Positions 55,851-64,000 of a stretch of 64,000 bases of DNA are shown here, one piece after another. Made by a program: the position numbers and the translations under genes. The DNA comes from Stutzerimonas stutzeri. Lineage in GTDB: Bacteria > Pseudomonadota > Gammaproteobacteria > Pseudomonadales > Pseudomonadaceae. The DNA lies in contig NZ_CP046902.1 in NCBI RefSeq assembly GCF_009789555.1, forward strand, positions 4,604,001 through 4,668,000, written 5' to 3'. Under the pieces are notes generated by a model, which saw only the letters and a program-made list of their open reading frames with translations, searched no databases and had not been told where the DNA came from. How positions within the stretch are numbered: position 1 is the stretch's first letter; each line of letters begins with the position of its first letter.

Positions 55851-55937
55851 ACTTCGCTCCCTTCGCGGAGATCTGCGGATTCGAGGGGTCAGCCCCTTGA
55901 TACTCCTTTCCGACGCTCACAAACACCGCCAGTTCTT

Positions 55938-57065
55938 ATGCCTATTCTCGAATCTCGCTACGCCCGCCTCGACCTGATTCGCCAGCCGGAGCAGCCCAAC
56001 GAACCGTTACAGGCCTTCGATGCGGCCGATGAATACCTGTTGGCCGAATTACATGAGCAGGATTTGCCAGCCACAGCGCGGGTGCTGATCCTCAACGACA
56101 GTTTCGGTGCCCTGGCCTGTTCGCTGGCCGAACGGCTACAGGTAACCAGCAGTGGTGACTCGCACCTGGCCTACCTGGCCCTCGAGAAAAACCTCCAGCG
56201 CAACGGGATCGGCACCGGCAGCGTCATCTTCACCCCCTCAAGCGAGCCGCCGCAGGGCCCCTTCGATCGAGTGTTGATCAGGGTGCCCAAAACCCTGGCG
56301 CTGCTGGAGGAACAACTGATCCGCCTGCACGGTCAGCTTGCACCCGGCGCACGGGTGATCGCTGCCGCGATGATCAAGCACCTGCCACGCGCGGCGGGCG
56401 ACCTGCTGGAAAAATACATCGGTCCGGTGCAGGCCTCGCTGGCTGTGAAGAAGGCGCGACTGCTGACCGCGACCCCAAGCCACATGCCGGCACCCGCGTC
56501 GCCCTACCCGACCCGCTACAGCCTCGATCAACCGCAGGTCGAACTGATCAACCACGCCAACCTGTTCTGCCGCGAAGGCCTCGATATCGGCACCCGCGCC
56601 TTCCTCCCATACCTGCCCAAGGCACTCGGCGACCTGCGTGTCGCGGACCTCGGCTGCGGCAATGGCGTACTGGGTATCGTCTACGCGCTGGGCAATCCCC
56701 AGGCACAACTGACGCTGATCGATGAAAGCTACATGGCGGTGCAGTCGGCGAGAGAAAACTGGCGAGCGATCCTCGGCGAGCGCCCTGCCGACATCCGTGC
56801 TGGCGACGGGCTCGCCGAGCAGCCCCCAGCCTCGCTCGATCTGGTGCTGTGCAACCCGCCGTTCCACCAACAGCAGGTAGTCGGGGATTTCCTCGCCTGG
56901 CGCATGTTCACCCAGGCCAAATCCGCACTCGCCAAGGGTGGCGAGCTCTGGATCGTCGGTAACCGCCACCTGGGCTATCACCTCAAACTCAAGCGCTTGT
57001 TCGGCAAGGTCGAGCAGGTCGCGGCGACGCCCAAGTTCGTCATCCTGCGGGCGATCAAGGCATGA
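55938..57065 (+). CDS. rlmG: 23S rRNA m2G1835 methyltransferase RlmG
   Basis: A 375-residue SAM-dependent methyltransferase acting on G1835 of 23S rRNA. The start at 55938 gives MPILESRYARLDLIRQPEQP. It has the RlmG/RsmC two-domain layout: a degenerate N-terminal domain (LQAFDAADEYLLAEL, VLILNDSFGALACSLAE) and a catalytic C-terminal domain with DLGCGNGVLG near residue 236 and NPPFHQQ near 306. The N-terminal motifs and length favour RlmG over RsmC. It is convergent with the pao operon. Confidence 0.93.
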   Translation: MPILESRYARLDLIRQPEQPNEPLQAFDAADEYLLAELHEQDLPATARVLILNDSFGALACSLAERLQVTSSGDSHLAYLALEKNLQRNGIGTGSVIFTPSSEPPQGPFDRVLIRVPKTLALLEEQLIRLHGQLAPGARVIAAAMIKHLPRAAGDLLEKYIGPVQASLAVKKARLLTATPSHMPAPASPYPTRYSLDQPQVELINHANLFCREGLDIGTRAFLPYLPKALGDLRVADLGCGNGVLGIVYALGNPQAQLTLIDESYMAVQSARENWRAILGERPADIRAGDGLAEQPPASLDLVLCNPPFHQQQVVGDFLAWRMFTQAKSALAKGGELWIVGNRHLGYHLKLKRLFGKVEQVAATPKFVILRAIKA

Positions 57066-57127
57066 AGGCTCGCGACTTGCTGGCCAGTCAATGATTGGTC
57101 GACCGCAGGGCAGAAAACAGCAAAGCC

Positions 57128-59332
57128 TTACAACAACTTGTCCAGCGTGATCGGCAGGTCCCGCACGCGCTTGCCGGTGGCATGGTAGATCGCGTTGGCT
57201 ACGGCTGCGGCAACCCCCACGATGCCGATCTCGCCAACTCCTTTTGAGCCCAGCGCATTGACGATCTCGTCTTTCTCTTCGACGAAGATAACGTCGATTT
57301 CGCCGATGTCCGCATTGACCGGCACGTGGTACTCGGACAGGTTGTGGTTCATGTAACGGCCCAGGCTATGGTCGATGAGGGTCTCCTCATGCAGGGCCTG
57401 GCCGATACCCCATACCACGCCACCGACGATCTGGTTGCCCGCTGTCTTCGGGTTGACCACCCGCCCAGCGGCGACGGCACTGACCGCCCGGCTCACCTTG
57501 ATCGTTCCCAGCGCCTCATCGACCCGCACTTCGATGAACACCGCCGAGTGCGTGGCGGTCGAATAAGCGTTGCGTTTCTCGCCTGGTTCGACGCTTGCCT
57601 CGGCCTCGAGTGCGCCACTGACGGCGACGATCTGCTCGATCTCGACGCTGTGAGCGGGAGCGGCCTTCAGCCGCATCTGGCCATCGACGAAGTCCACATC
57701 GTCGAGCCTGGCGCCGGTAAATGGCGACACCGGCGATTGCTGGGCCGCGTCCAGGAGCTTCTGCCGCAAGCCTTCGCACGCTTGCTGTACCGCGCTGCCG
57801 ACTGAGGACACCGTCGCTGAGCCGCCTTCGAGCGGCGCTTGCGAAAGGTTGGAGTCACCCAGGCGGAACTCGACGCGCTCAAGCGGCAGGCCCATGGCCG
57901 CCGCCGCGATCTGGGTCATCACCGTGTAGGTGCCGGTTCCGATGTCGGCTGTGGCGCTGCTGACCACCAGACGACCATTGGGCTCCATGCAGGCCTTGGC
58001 GCTGGCTGGCATCTGCATGGCTTCCCAGACGCCGGTGGCCATGCCCCAGCCGATGAGCTGATCGCCGTCGCGCATGGAACGCGGCGCCATGGAACGACGC
58101 GACCAGCCGAAGCGTTCGGCGCCCTGCTCATAGCACTGGCGCAGCGCCTTGCTGGAATAGGGCTTGTCCTCGTTGCCGTTACGCTCGGCATAGTTGGTCA
58201 GGCGCAGCGCCAGTGGATCGACGGACGCAGCATAAGCCAGCTCATCCATGGCGCACTCCAGCGCGTAGACGCCGACGGTCGCGCCCGGTGCACGCATGTC
58301 CAGCGGGGTGTAGACGTCCAGCGGCACCAATTGGTAGTCCAGCCGCACGTTGGGACACCGATAGAGCATGCCGGACCACTCGGCTTCATGCTCGGTAAAG
58401 TCTTCGAAGGTCGACGTCTGGCCGATTGCCTGGTGGGTCAAGGCTTCGAGCTGCCCATCGGCCGCTGCGCCGAGGCTGATGCGCTGCAGGGTGCGCGGTC
58501 GATAGCCGAACGTGAACATTTGCTGGCGCTTGAGCGTGACACGAACCGAGCGTTGCAGTTTCAGCGCCGCCATCACCGCCAGCGGCAGTTGATACTGCGG
58601 ACGCAACCCGGAACCGAAGGCACCCCCTACGAAAGGCGATAGCACGCGAATCCTGCCTTGCAGGCCAAACACCTTCTCCAGGTAGCGCATGCAATTCTGC
58701 ACACCCTGGGTCTTGTCGTAGATTTCCAGATGGCCTTCGGGGAAATAGTGCACGGTCGAGGCATGCGGCTCCATCGGGTTGTGGTGCTCGACCGGCGTGC
58801 TGTACTGGAGATCGAGCCTGAGCATGGCGCCGCGCAGTGCCGCGTCCACGTCGCCGCGGGCCGGCGGCAGTTCGGACGGCGCCTTGTGCATGGTCTGAAG
58901 CTCGCTGAGCAGATCGGTCCGATGTGGCTCGCGCGCGTACTCCACCCGCACCAGGCTAGCGGCATAGCGGGCGAGTTCGAGGTTCTCGGCAACCACCAGC
59001 GCAACCGGTTGGCCGCTGTAGAGGATGCGGTCGTTGAACAGCGGACGAAACGGCGAGCCTTCAGCGGCATCGTCGTCCTCGTAGGGTTCGTCGTAGCTGG
59101 CAATGGGGGGACGGTTCTGGTGGGTCAGCACCAGCACCACGCCCGGCACCGCCTCGGCTGCGCTGGCGTCGATGGCGACGATCCGTCCACGGGCTATACA
59201 GCTGTTGACCACACTGCCGTAGAGCAATCCAGGCACCTGAAATTCTGCGGCGTAGTGCGCCTGGCCAGTGACCTTGAGCGGGCCGTCGACGCGATCGATT
59301 GGCTGGCCGAACGGGGAAGTGGCAGGTTTCAT
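57128..59332 (-). CDS. paoC: Molybdenum hydroxylase large subunit, PaoC/YagR-like
   Basis: The Mo-cofactor subunit of a xanthine dehydrogenase-family heterotrimer. It has 734 residues. The N-terminal aldehyde oxidase a/b hammerhead (DRVDGPLKVTGQAHYAAEF) is followed by molybdopterin-binding segments (PFVGGAFGSGLRPQ, MRAPGATVGVYALECAMDELA). The catalytic base is E701 in GSKGVGEIGIVG. Its start overlaps the paoB stop by 4 bases (ATGA). E. coli PaoABC is an aldehyde oxidoreductase with the MCD cofactor. The true substrate here is unproven and could be an aldehyde or a purine/N-heterocycle. No XdhC/PaoD chaperone gene follows. Confidence 0.9.
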   Translation of the reverse strand: MKPATSPFGQPIDRVDGPLKVTGQAHYAAEFQVPGLLYGSVVNSCIARGRIVAIDASAAEAVPGVVLVLTHQNRPPIASYDEPYEDDDAAEGSPFRPLFNDRILYSGQPVALVVAENLELARYAASLVRVEYAREPHRTDLLSELQTMHKAPSELPPARGDVDAALRGAMLRLDLQYSTPVEHHNPMEPHASTVHYFPEGHLEIYDKTQGVQNCMRYLEKVFGLQGRIRVLSPFVGGAFGSGLRPQYQLPLAVMAALKLQRSVRVTLKRQQMFTFGYRPRTLQRISLGAAADGQLEALTHQAIGQTSTFEDFTEHEAEWSGMLYRCPNVRLDYQLVPLDVYTPLDMRAPGATVGVYALECAMDELAYAASVDPLALRLTNYAERNGNEDKPYSSKALRQCYEQGAERFGWSRRSMAPRSMRDGDQLIGWGMATGVWEAMQMPASAKACMEPNGRLVVSSATADIGTGTYTVMTQIAAAAMGLPLERVEFRLGDSNLSQAPLEGGSATVSSVGSAVQQACEGLRQKLLDAAQQSPVSPFTGARLDDVDFVDGQMRLKAAPAHSVEIEQIVAVSGALEAEASVEPGEKRNAYSTATHSAVFIEVRVDEALGTIKVSRAVSAVAAGRVVNPKTAGNQIVGGVVWGIGQALHEETLIDHSLGRYMNHNLSEYHVPVNADIGEIDVIFVEEKDEIVNALGSKGVGEIGIVGVAAAVANAIYHATGKRVRDLPITLDKLL

Positions 59333-60315
59333 CGGACGTCTCCTTTGGCGGCGTCGGTCAGGGCGCGGACGATGGCGCGCCGGCCCAATTCGATCTTGAA
59401 CGCGTTGTGTTCGAAGCCTCTGGCGCCTTCGAGCAGCGCATCTGCCGCCGCCCCGAAGGCCACCTCGTCCGCAGCGCCTCCCACCAGCAGCGCTTCGGCT
59501 TCACTGTTGCGCCAAGGCTTGTGCGCCACGCCGCCCAGGGCGATGCGCGCGGCGCGAATGCCAGTGCCATCCATCTCCAGCGCTGCCGCCACCGAGACCA
59601 GAGCGAAAGCGTAGGACGCACGGTCGCGCAGCTTGAGGTAGCGGCTGTGTGCAGCAAACCCTTGCGCCGGCAGCTCCAGCGCCGTGATCAGTTCACCTTG
59701 GAGCAGCGTGTTGTCGTGCTCGGGCGCATCGCCCGGCAGCCGGTGAAAGTCACAGAAAGCGATGCGCCGCTCGCCTACTGGCCCCTGCACATGAACGACG
59801 GCTTCCAGCGCGGCCAGCGCGACGCACATGTCGGAGGGATGCACCGCGATGCACGCCTCGCTGTGACCGAGAATCGCGTGAATCCGGTTGAGCCCCGCAC
59901 GCGCCGAGCAGCCGCTGCCGGGCTCACGCTTGTTACACGGCGTATTGCTGTCGTAGAAGTAGTAACAGCGGGTGCGCTGCAAGAGATTGCCACCGGTGCT
60001 GGCCATATTGCGCAGTTGTGGCGAGGCGCCGGCGAGAATCGCCTGGGCCAGCAGCGGGTAGCGCTGCTGCACCAGCGGATGCCAGGCCAGGTCCGAATTG
60101 CTCACCAGGGCGCCGATCCGCAACCCGCCGCCTGCCGTCTCCTGCACATCGGCCATCGGCAGGCGCGTGATGTCGATCAGTTGCTCCGGGCGGGTGACGT
60201 TTTCCTTCATCAGGTCGAGCAGATTGGTCCCGCCGGCGATATAGCGGCTGTTCGGTCGGAACAGACCGATGGCCTCGTCGATGGTGCGCGGACGGACGTA
60301 TTGGAACGGATTCAC
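59329..60315 (-). CDS. paoB: Molybdenum hydroxylase FAD subunit, PaoB/YagS-like
   Basis: The medium (FAD) subunit, 328 residues. The start is GTG 60315, preceded by GGGAGGTGA. FAD motifs are YIAGGTNLLDLMKE and ASPQLRNMASTGGNLLQRTRC. Four cysteines C117, C127, C136 and C155 (TRCYYFYDSNTPCNKREPGSGC and SEAC) have the spacing of the extra [4Fe-4S] cluster found in E. coli PaoB, which ordinary xanthine dehydrogenase FAD subunits lack. This favours the PaoABC type. It overlaps paoA (GTGA) and paoC (ATGA). Confidence 0.92.
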   Translation of the reverse strand: MNPFQYVRPRTIDEAIGLFRPNSRYIAGGTNLLDLMKENVTRPEQLIDITRLPMADVQETAGGGLRIGALVSNSDLAWHPLVQQRYPLLAQAILAGASPQLRNMASTGGNLLQRTRCYYFYDSNTPCNKREPGSGCSARAGLNRIHAILGHSEACIAVHPSDMCVALAALEAVVHVQGPVGERRIAFCDFHRLPGDAPEHDNTLLQGELITALELPAQGFAAHSRYLKLRDRASYAFALVSVAAALEMDGTGIRAARIALGGVAHKPWRNSEAEALLVGGAADEVAFGAAADALLEGARGFEHNAFKIELGRRAIVRALTDAAKGDVR

Positions 60316-60845
60316 GGCTTCACCTCCCGCACGGCGGCCAGGCGGTCGTGGGTCTGCGGCATCGCCTCTTCGATTGCCGCGAGGATGTTCGGATAGGCGC
60401 CGCAACGACAGAGATTGCCGCTCATCTGTTCGCGCAGATCGTCGCGCGTCCGTGCATGTCCTTCGGCGACCATGCCCACCGCCGAGCAGATCTGACCCGG
60501 CGTGCAGTAGCCGCACTGGAAGGCATCGTGACGGACGAACGCGGCCTGCATCGGATGCAGTTCGCCGCCCTGGGCCAGCCCTTCGATGGTCGTGAGACGG
60601 GCACCGTCGTGCATGATCGCCAGCGTCAGACACGCATTGATCCGCCTGCCATTGAGCAACACCGTGCATGCGCCGCATTGGCCGTGATCGCAGCCCTTCT
60701 TGGTGCCGGTCAAGGCCAGTTGTTCGCGCAGCAGATCGAGCAGGGTGGTCCAGGGTAGAACATCGACCTGGCGGCTCTGGCCGTTCAACTCAAGGGTGAT
60801 CGAACAGGCGGCGATACCACCTGCGGGAGAAGATGTTTCGCTCAT
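60312..60845 (-). CDS. paoA: Molybdenum hydroxylase 2Fe-2S subunit, PaoA/YagT-like
   Basis: The iron-sulfur subunit, 177 residues. The plant-type [2Fe-2S] site is C52-x4-C57-x2-C60-x11-C72 and the second site is C111-x2-C114 with C146-R-C148. GAGG precedes ATG 60845. E. coli PaoA has a twin-arginine leader for export, but here the N-terminus (MSETSSPAGGIAACSITLEL) has none, so the complex should stay in the cytoplasm. First gene of the paoABC operon, 227 bases downstream of the mocA-like gene. Confidence 0.93.
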   Translation of the reverse strand: MSETSSPAGGIAACSITLELNGQSRQVDVLPWTTLLDLLREQLALTGTKKGCDHGQCGACTVLLNGRRINACLTLAIMHDGARLTTIEGLAQGGELHPMQAAFVRHDAFQCGYCTPGQICSAVGMVAEGHARTRDDLREQMSGNLCRCGAYPNILAAIEEAMPQTHDRLAAVREVKP

Positions 60846-61072
60846 GGCAGCCTCACGGTTGGGGGCCGACCGGCACCTGTTCTGGGCAGGCTTGCCGACG
60901 ACCTCAGGCATGGGTGCGCTGTCCGTGCGCCTACGGGGTACGACTGCCGCACGCGAAAGAATGTTCAGCGAGGGCTGCACCGGCAGGTGAGAAGCGCTGC
61001 AAGAAGGGCACGGAGCCCCGCCGGGACGGCCCGGGTCCGCAGGCGGTCGCGCACCTGCCATGCAGCGTTGCG

Positions 61073-61675
61073 TCAGGCTGGGCGGCGGTCGGTCGGGCGG
61101 TCGATATCCTGCAGCACACCCGGATCGTCCAGCGCGATCTCGCTGACCGATGGGCTGGCGAACAGTGCCTGCGCGCCCCGCTCGCCCGTTAAGGCCAGTA
61201 GCTGTTCGATATGCTCGGCACCGATGCCGCGAGGGTGGCCGCGTTGGCCCTGGAACGTCGGCACGACAAGCCGATGCGGCTGGATGTCCGCGACGATACG
61301 GGCAATGCTGTCGCGCCGCACGTAAGGCATGTCGCCCAGCGCCACCAGCCAACCCCGGCGAGCGGGTCGATACGCCACTGCCTGCGCCAGGCTATGGCCG
61401 AGACCATGGGTTCGAACCGACAGAATCTGCGCGTCGAAGTCGCCTGCTGCTTGCCGAAGCCAGGCCAGTAGCCGATGGTTGTCGTCACGGGTCACCACCA
61501 GCAGCCGTTCAGTCAAGCCGGTCAATGACCTCAGCGTCTCGGCAATGACCACAGGCGCATCGGCCGCGTCGGTGCTGCCGGCCAGCAGTTTGTCCTCGTC
61601 ACTGTGCTCGCGGTATCGACTGCCCTGTCCCGCGGCCAGGACGATGGCGCATACGCCCTCGGCGAGATCAGACAC
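61073..61675 (-). CDS. mocA: Molybdenum cofactor cytidylyltransferase, MocA-like
   Basis: A 200-residue nucleotidyltransferase of the MobA/MocA group (NTP_transf_3). The NTP-binding motif is AIVLAAGQGSRYREHSDEDKLL, and the metal site ALGDMPYV and VPTFQGQRGHPRGIG are typical of MocA. It would convert Mo-molybdopterin to the cytosine dinucleotide form used by PaoABC-type enzymes. Same strand and upstream of paoABC, so probably one functional unit. Confidence 0.87.
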   Translation of the reverse strand: MSDLAEGVCAIVLAAGQGSRYREHSDEDKLLAGSTDAADAPVVIAETLRSLTGLTERLLVVTRDDNHRLLAWLRQAAGDFDAQILSVRTHGLGHSLAQAVAYRPARRGWLVALGDMPYVRRDSIARIVADIQPHRLVVPTFQGQRGHPRGIGAEHIEQLLALTGERGAQALFASPSVSEIALDDPGVLQDIDRPTDRRPA

Positions 61676-62106
61676 AAGGGCGCACCGTAGCCGGGCTCAG
61701 GCCCCGAGCGCCCTGCGTCCTCGCCTTCACGCGGAGCAGGGCCCGGTTGACCTCACCCGCGGCCACGGCCCATTCCATTGGCTGATCATCACGCGGCACC
61801 GTCAGAAACACAGCTGTTCCCCCTCGTTCAGCAATCCGGTCGAAGCTCGGCACATCCGTCTTGCATTCGCCATTACCATGAGCGCACGCGACTGCCGAGG
61901 CCGACGACCATAACGCAGCGGCGTGCGGGCGGCCAGCCGGGCGAAACTCGCCGGTCACGCAATGGACAATTCAACCCGGCGCAGCAGCGGTGTAAGATGC
62001 GCGGCTTTTGCGAGCAGCGCCCGGATGGGCTTTGCTGTACCAGTGAACTGCCCCGAGAGGCAGGATACCCATCGCCAGCCTTGACCGGCACACACGAGGA
62101 TCGACC
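61676..62106. other. Divergent mocA-permease interval with structured leader
   Basis: About 430 bases. The permease-proximal 100 bases hold a weak promoter (TTCAAC at 61970-61975, 17-base spacer, TAAGAT at 61993-61998) and the riboswitch-like leader. The mocA-proximal part has no clear element. A minus-strand frame covering 61668-61958 looks spurious. Confidence 0.55.
62022..62076 (+). ncRNA. Probable NMT1-type (xanthine/urate) riboswitch
   Basis: The leader of the NCS2 permease folds into two short helices around an asymmetric loop. P1 pairs GATGGG (62024-62029) with CCCATC (62068-62073). P2 pairs CTGCC (62048-62052) with GGCAG (62059-62063), closed by CCGAGA. Between them are an 18-base left strand containing TGTACCAGTGAA and the right strand GATA. 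This matches my recollection of the NMT1 motif, an established riboswitch class sensing xanthine and uric acid upstream of purine transport and oxidation genes. P1 ends about 20 bases before GAGGA, so control of translation is plausible. Identification is from memory, not a covariance search. Confidence 0.7.
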
Positions 62107-63402
62107 ATGCTGGAGAAGCTGTTTCAACTCAAGGCGCACCACACCACCTTGCGCACCGAGGTCCTCGCTGGTCTTACGACCTTCCTGACGATGGCGTACA
62201 TCCTCTTCGTCAATCCGAGCATCCTTGCCGAAACCGGCATGGACCATGGCGCGGTCTTCGTCGCGACCTGCCTGGCAGCCGCCATCGGCTCGGCAATCAT
62301 GGGGCTGGTGGCCAATTACCCGATCGCCCTGGCGCCGGGCATGGGCCTGAACGCGTTCTTCACCTACACCGTGGTGCTGACCATGGGTTACACCTGGCAG
62401 ACCGCGCTGGGTGCGGTATTTCTCTCCGGTGCGATCTTTTTCCTGCTGTCCATTTTCAAGATACGCGAATGGATCATCCACAGCATTCCGTTGGCGCTGC
62501 GATCCGGCATCGCGGCAGGTATCGGCCTGTTCCTCGCCATCATCGCGCTCAAGAACGCCGGTATCGTCGTGGATAACCCAGCCACGCTGGTGGGCCTGGG
62601 CGACCTGACCGCTGGCGGTCCGCTACTGGCCTGCCTGGGGTTCTTCCTGATCGCAGCACTGGCCTATCGCAAGGTGACCGGCGCGGTGATGATTGGCATC
62701 CTGGTGGTGACCGGACTGTCGATCCTGCTCGGTCTTTCCGAACTCAACGGCGTGGTATCGATGCCGCCCTCGCTGGCGCCGACCTTGATGCAACTGGACA
62801 TCATGGGTGCGCTGGACATCGGCCTGCTCAGTGTCATTTTCGCCTTTCTCTTCGTCGACCTGTTCGACACCTCCGGCACGCTCATCGGTGTCGCGCAGAA
62901 AGCCGATTTGCTGGACAAGGACGGTCGTATGCCGCGCCTGGGCCGCGCGCTGCTGGCGGACAGCACCGCGACCATGGCCGGCGCCGCGCTGGGAACCTCG
63001 ACCACCACCAGCTACATCGAGTCCGCCGCCGGTATCAGCGCCGGTGGGCGTACCGGAATGACCGCCTGCGTAGTGGCTCTGCTGTTCCTGCTGAGCCTGT
63101 TCTTTGCACCGTTGGCCGGTGCAGTGCCGGCCTACGCCACCGCGCCTGCGTTGCTGTTCGTCGCGGTGCTGATGATGAGCAGCCTGGCCAACATCGACTG
63201 GGACGATCTCACCGTCGCCGCGCCGGTGGTCATTGCCGCGCTGGCGATGCCGCTCACCTTTTCCATCGCCAACGGCATTGCCTTCGGCTTCATTGCCTGG
63301 ACCGCGATCAAGCTGCTCGCGGGCCGCTGGCGCGACCTGAGCCCGGCAATGTGGGTGCTGTCGATCCTGTTCGTGATCAAGCTGGGCTTTTTCAACGGTT
63401 GA
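62107..63402 (+). CDS. NCS2-family purine permease (AzgA/PbuG-like)
   Basis: A 431-residue inner-membrane transporter with about 12-14 helices. Motifs of the AzgA-like hypoxanthine/guanine/adenine branch are EVLAGLTTFLTMAYILFVNPSIL at the N-terminus, ALAPGMGLNAFFTYTVV, FLFVDLFDTSGTLIGVA and GTSTTTSYIESAAGISAGGRTG. GAGGA precedes ATG 62107. The riboswitch-like leader suggests purine-controlled expression, and the nearby pao/mocA operon suggests linked uptake and oxidation. Confidence 0.93.
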   Translation: MLEKLFQLKAHHTTLRTEVLAGLTTFLTMAYILFVNPSILAETGMDHGAVFVATCLAAAIGSAIMGLVANYPIALAPGMGLNAFFTYTVVLTMGYTWQTALGAVFLSGAIFFLLSIFKIREWIIHSIPLALRSGIAAGIGLFLAIIALKNAGIVVDNPATLVGLGDLTAGGPLLACLGFFLIAALAYRKVTGAVMIGILVVTGLSILLGLSELNGVVSMPPSLAPTLMQLDIMGALDIGLLSVIFAFLFVDLFDTSGTLIGVAQKADLLDKDGRMPRLGRALLADSTATMAGAALGTSTTTSYIESAAGISAGGRTGMTACVVALLFLLSLFFAPLAGAVPAYATAPALLFVAVLMMSSLANIDWDDLTVAAPVVIAALAMPLTFSIANGIAFGFIAWTAIKLLAGRWRDLSPAMWVLSILFVIKLGFFNG

Positions 63403-63505
63403 TGCCGCGCGAGGTGGATGACGCTGTTCCGTCCACCCTTATCGATACCCGGTGGATGGTCCAAGCGCCATCCACTCTACGATTTTGACAACCCAAAGAG
63501 TCCCC

Positions 63506-64000
63506 ATGAGCCGTCCGCGATTCGACCCTGCCAACTACGACGCCCAACTCGCCGACAAAGCCGCCCGGCTGGTCGAGCTGCTGGCGCCCTTCGACGCGCC
63601 GGCGCCTGAGGTCTTCGACTCACCGCACGAACATTACCGCCTGCGCACCGAGTTTCGCCTGTGGCGCGAGGACGGCCAGCGCCACTACGCGATGTTCGAA
63701 CCGGGTGACAAACATACGCCGATCCTGATCGACGAGTTTCCGATCGCCAGCCGCCGCATCAACGAACTGATGCCGCGACTGAAAGCCGCCTGGCAGGCAA
63801 GCGAGACGTTGAGTTTCAAGCTGTTCCAGGTCGAATTCCTCACGACATTGACCGGCGATGCGCTGATCACCCTCGCCTATCACCGTCCGCTGAACGAGGC
63901 CTGGCAGGTTGAAGCCGAGCAGCTAGCCGCCGAACTGGGCGTGAGTATCGTCGGGCGATCCAAGGGCAAGCGCTTCGTCATCGGACGCGACTACGTCGAG
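63506..64000 (+). CDS. trmA: tRNA (uracil-5-)-methyltransferase TrmA, 3' end cut
   Basis: The first 165 residues of the enzyme that makes m5U54 in tRNA. The N-terminus MSRPRFDPANYDAQLADKAARLVELLAPF and YRLRTEFRLWREDGQRHYAMFEPGDKHTPILIDEFPIAS are TrmA-type. The SAM-binding and catalytic-cysteine parts lie beyond the window. An AAAGAG stretch lies upstream of the ATG. Confidence 0.93.
   Translation, partial: MSRPRFDPANYDAQLADKAARLVELLAPFDAPAPEVFDSPHEHYRLRTEFRLWREDGQRHYAMFEPGDKHTPILIDEFPIASRRINELMPRLKAAWQASETLSFKLFQVEFLTTLTGDALITLAYHRPLNEAWQVEAEQLAAELGVSIVGRSKGKRFVIGRDYVE

Noticed and set aside
61668..61958. 96-codon minus-strand frame between mocA and the permease
   Set aside because: No family resemblance or Shine-Dalgarno, and it overlaps the mocA start.

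Overview
The window is a high-GC gammaproteobacterial chromosome segment. Gene content and order point to Pseudomonas sensu lato, most like the stutzeri group (Stutzerimonas); this is inferred from remembered gene orders, not a search. Landmarks are thiO–minor pilins–ispH–fkpB–lspA–ileS–ribF–murJ–rpsT, creA–proB–obg–rpmA–rplU–ispB, radA–mapZ, and glyA beside a PAS-GGDEF-EAL gene. Nearly everything is core-type chromosome. I see no tRNA, rRNA, insertion sequence, prophage, integrase or CRISPR array.

Layout. 1-3.3 kb holds the 3' part of sbcC. 3.3-9.8 kb is a mixed stress and metabolism block: cytochrome b561, a phytanoyl-CoA dioxygenase-like protein, cyanase, a katB-ankB catalase/ankyrin pair, a dihaem cytochrome c, a thioesterase and yjdM. 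9.9-13.6 kb holds speA, yciH and thiO. 13.7-21.1 kb is a type IV minor-pilin operon (two FimT/FimU-like pilins, pilV, pilW, pilX, pilY1, pilE). It lacks pilY2 and is visibly less GC-rich than its flanks. 21.1-33 kb is housekeeping: isoprenoid, lipoprotein, tRNA-charging, flavin and peptidoglycan genes, then proline synthesis, Obg and ribosomal proteins. 33-36.2 kb holds ispB, a small gene behind a Fur-like box, an FKBP isomerase and two conserved unknowns. 36.4-41.7 kb holds a Lon-family protease, a dihaem peroxidase behind a perfect FNR/ANR-type box, mscL, a DUF465 protein and a CopD-like membrane protein. 41.8-52.6 kb holds radA, mapZ, a methyltransferase-like membrane protein, a NarL/HisKA_3 two-component pair, glyA, a four-PAS GGDEF-EAL protein and ettA. 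52.7-57.1 kb holds gluconokinase, gdhA, fpr and rlmG.

The most interesting part is the right end. A molybdenum hydroxylase operon (paoABC-like, preceded by a mocA-like cytidylyltransferase) lies divergent from an NCS2 purine permease. The permease leader folds into a structure resembling the NMT1 (xanthine/urate) riboswitch. The window ends inside trmA.

Functional links include c-di-GMP signalling (GGDEF-EAL enzyme, MapZ, type IV pilus tip proteins), peroxide defence (katB-ankB and ccpR), and purine or N-heterocycle uptake and oxidation (permease, MocA, PaoABC).
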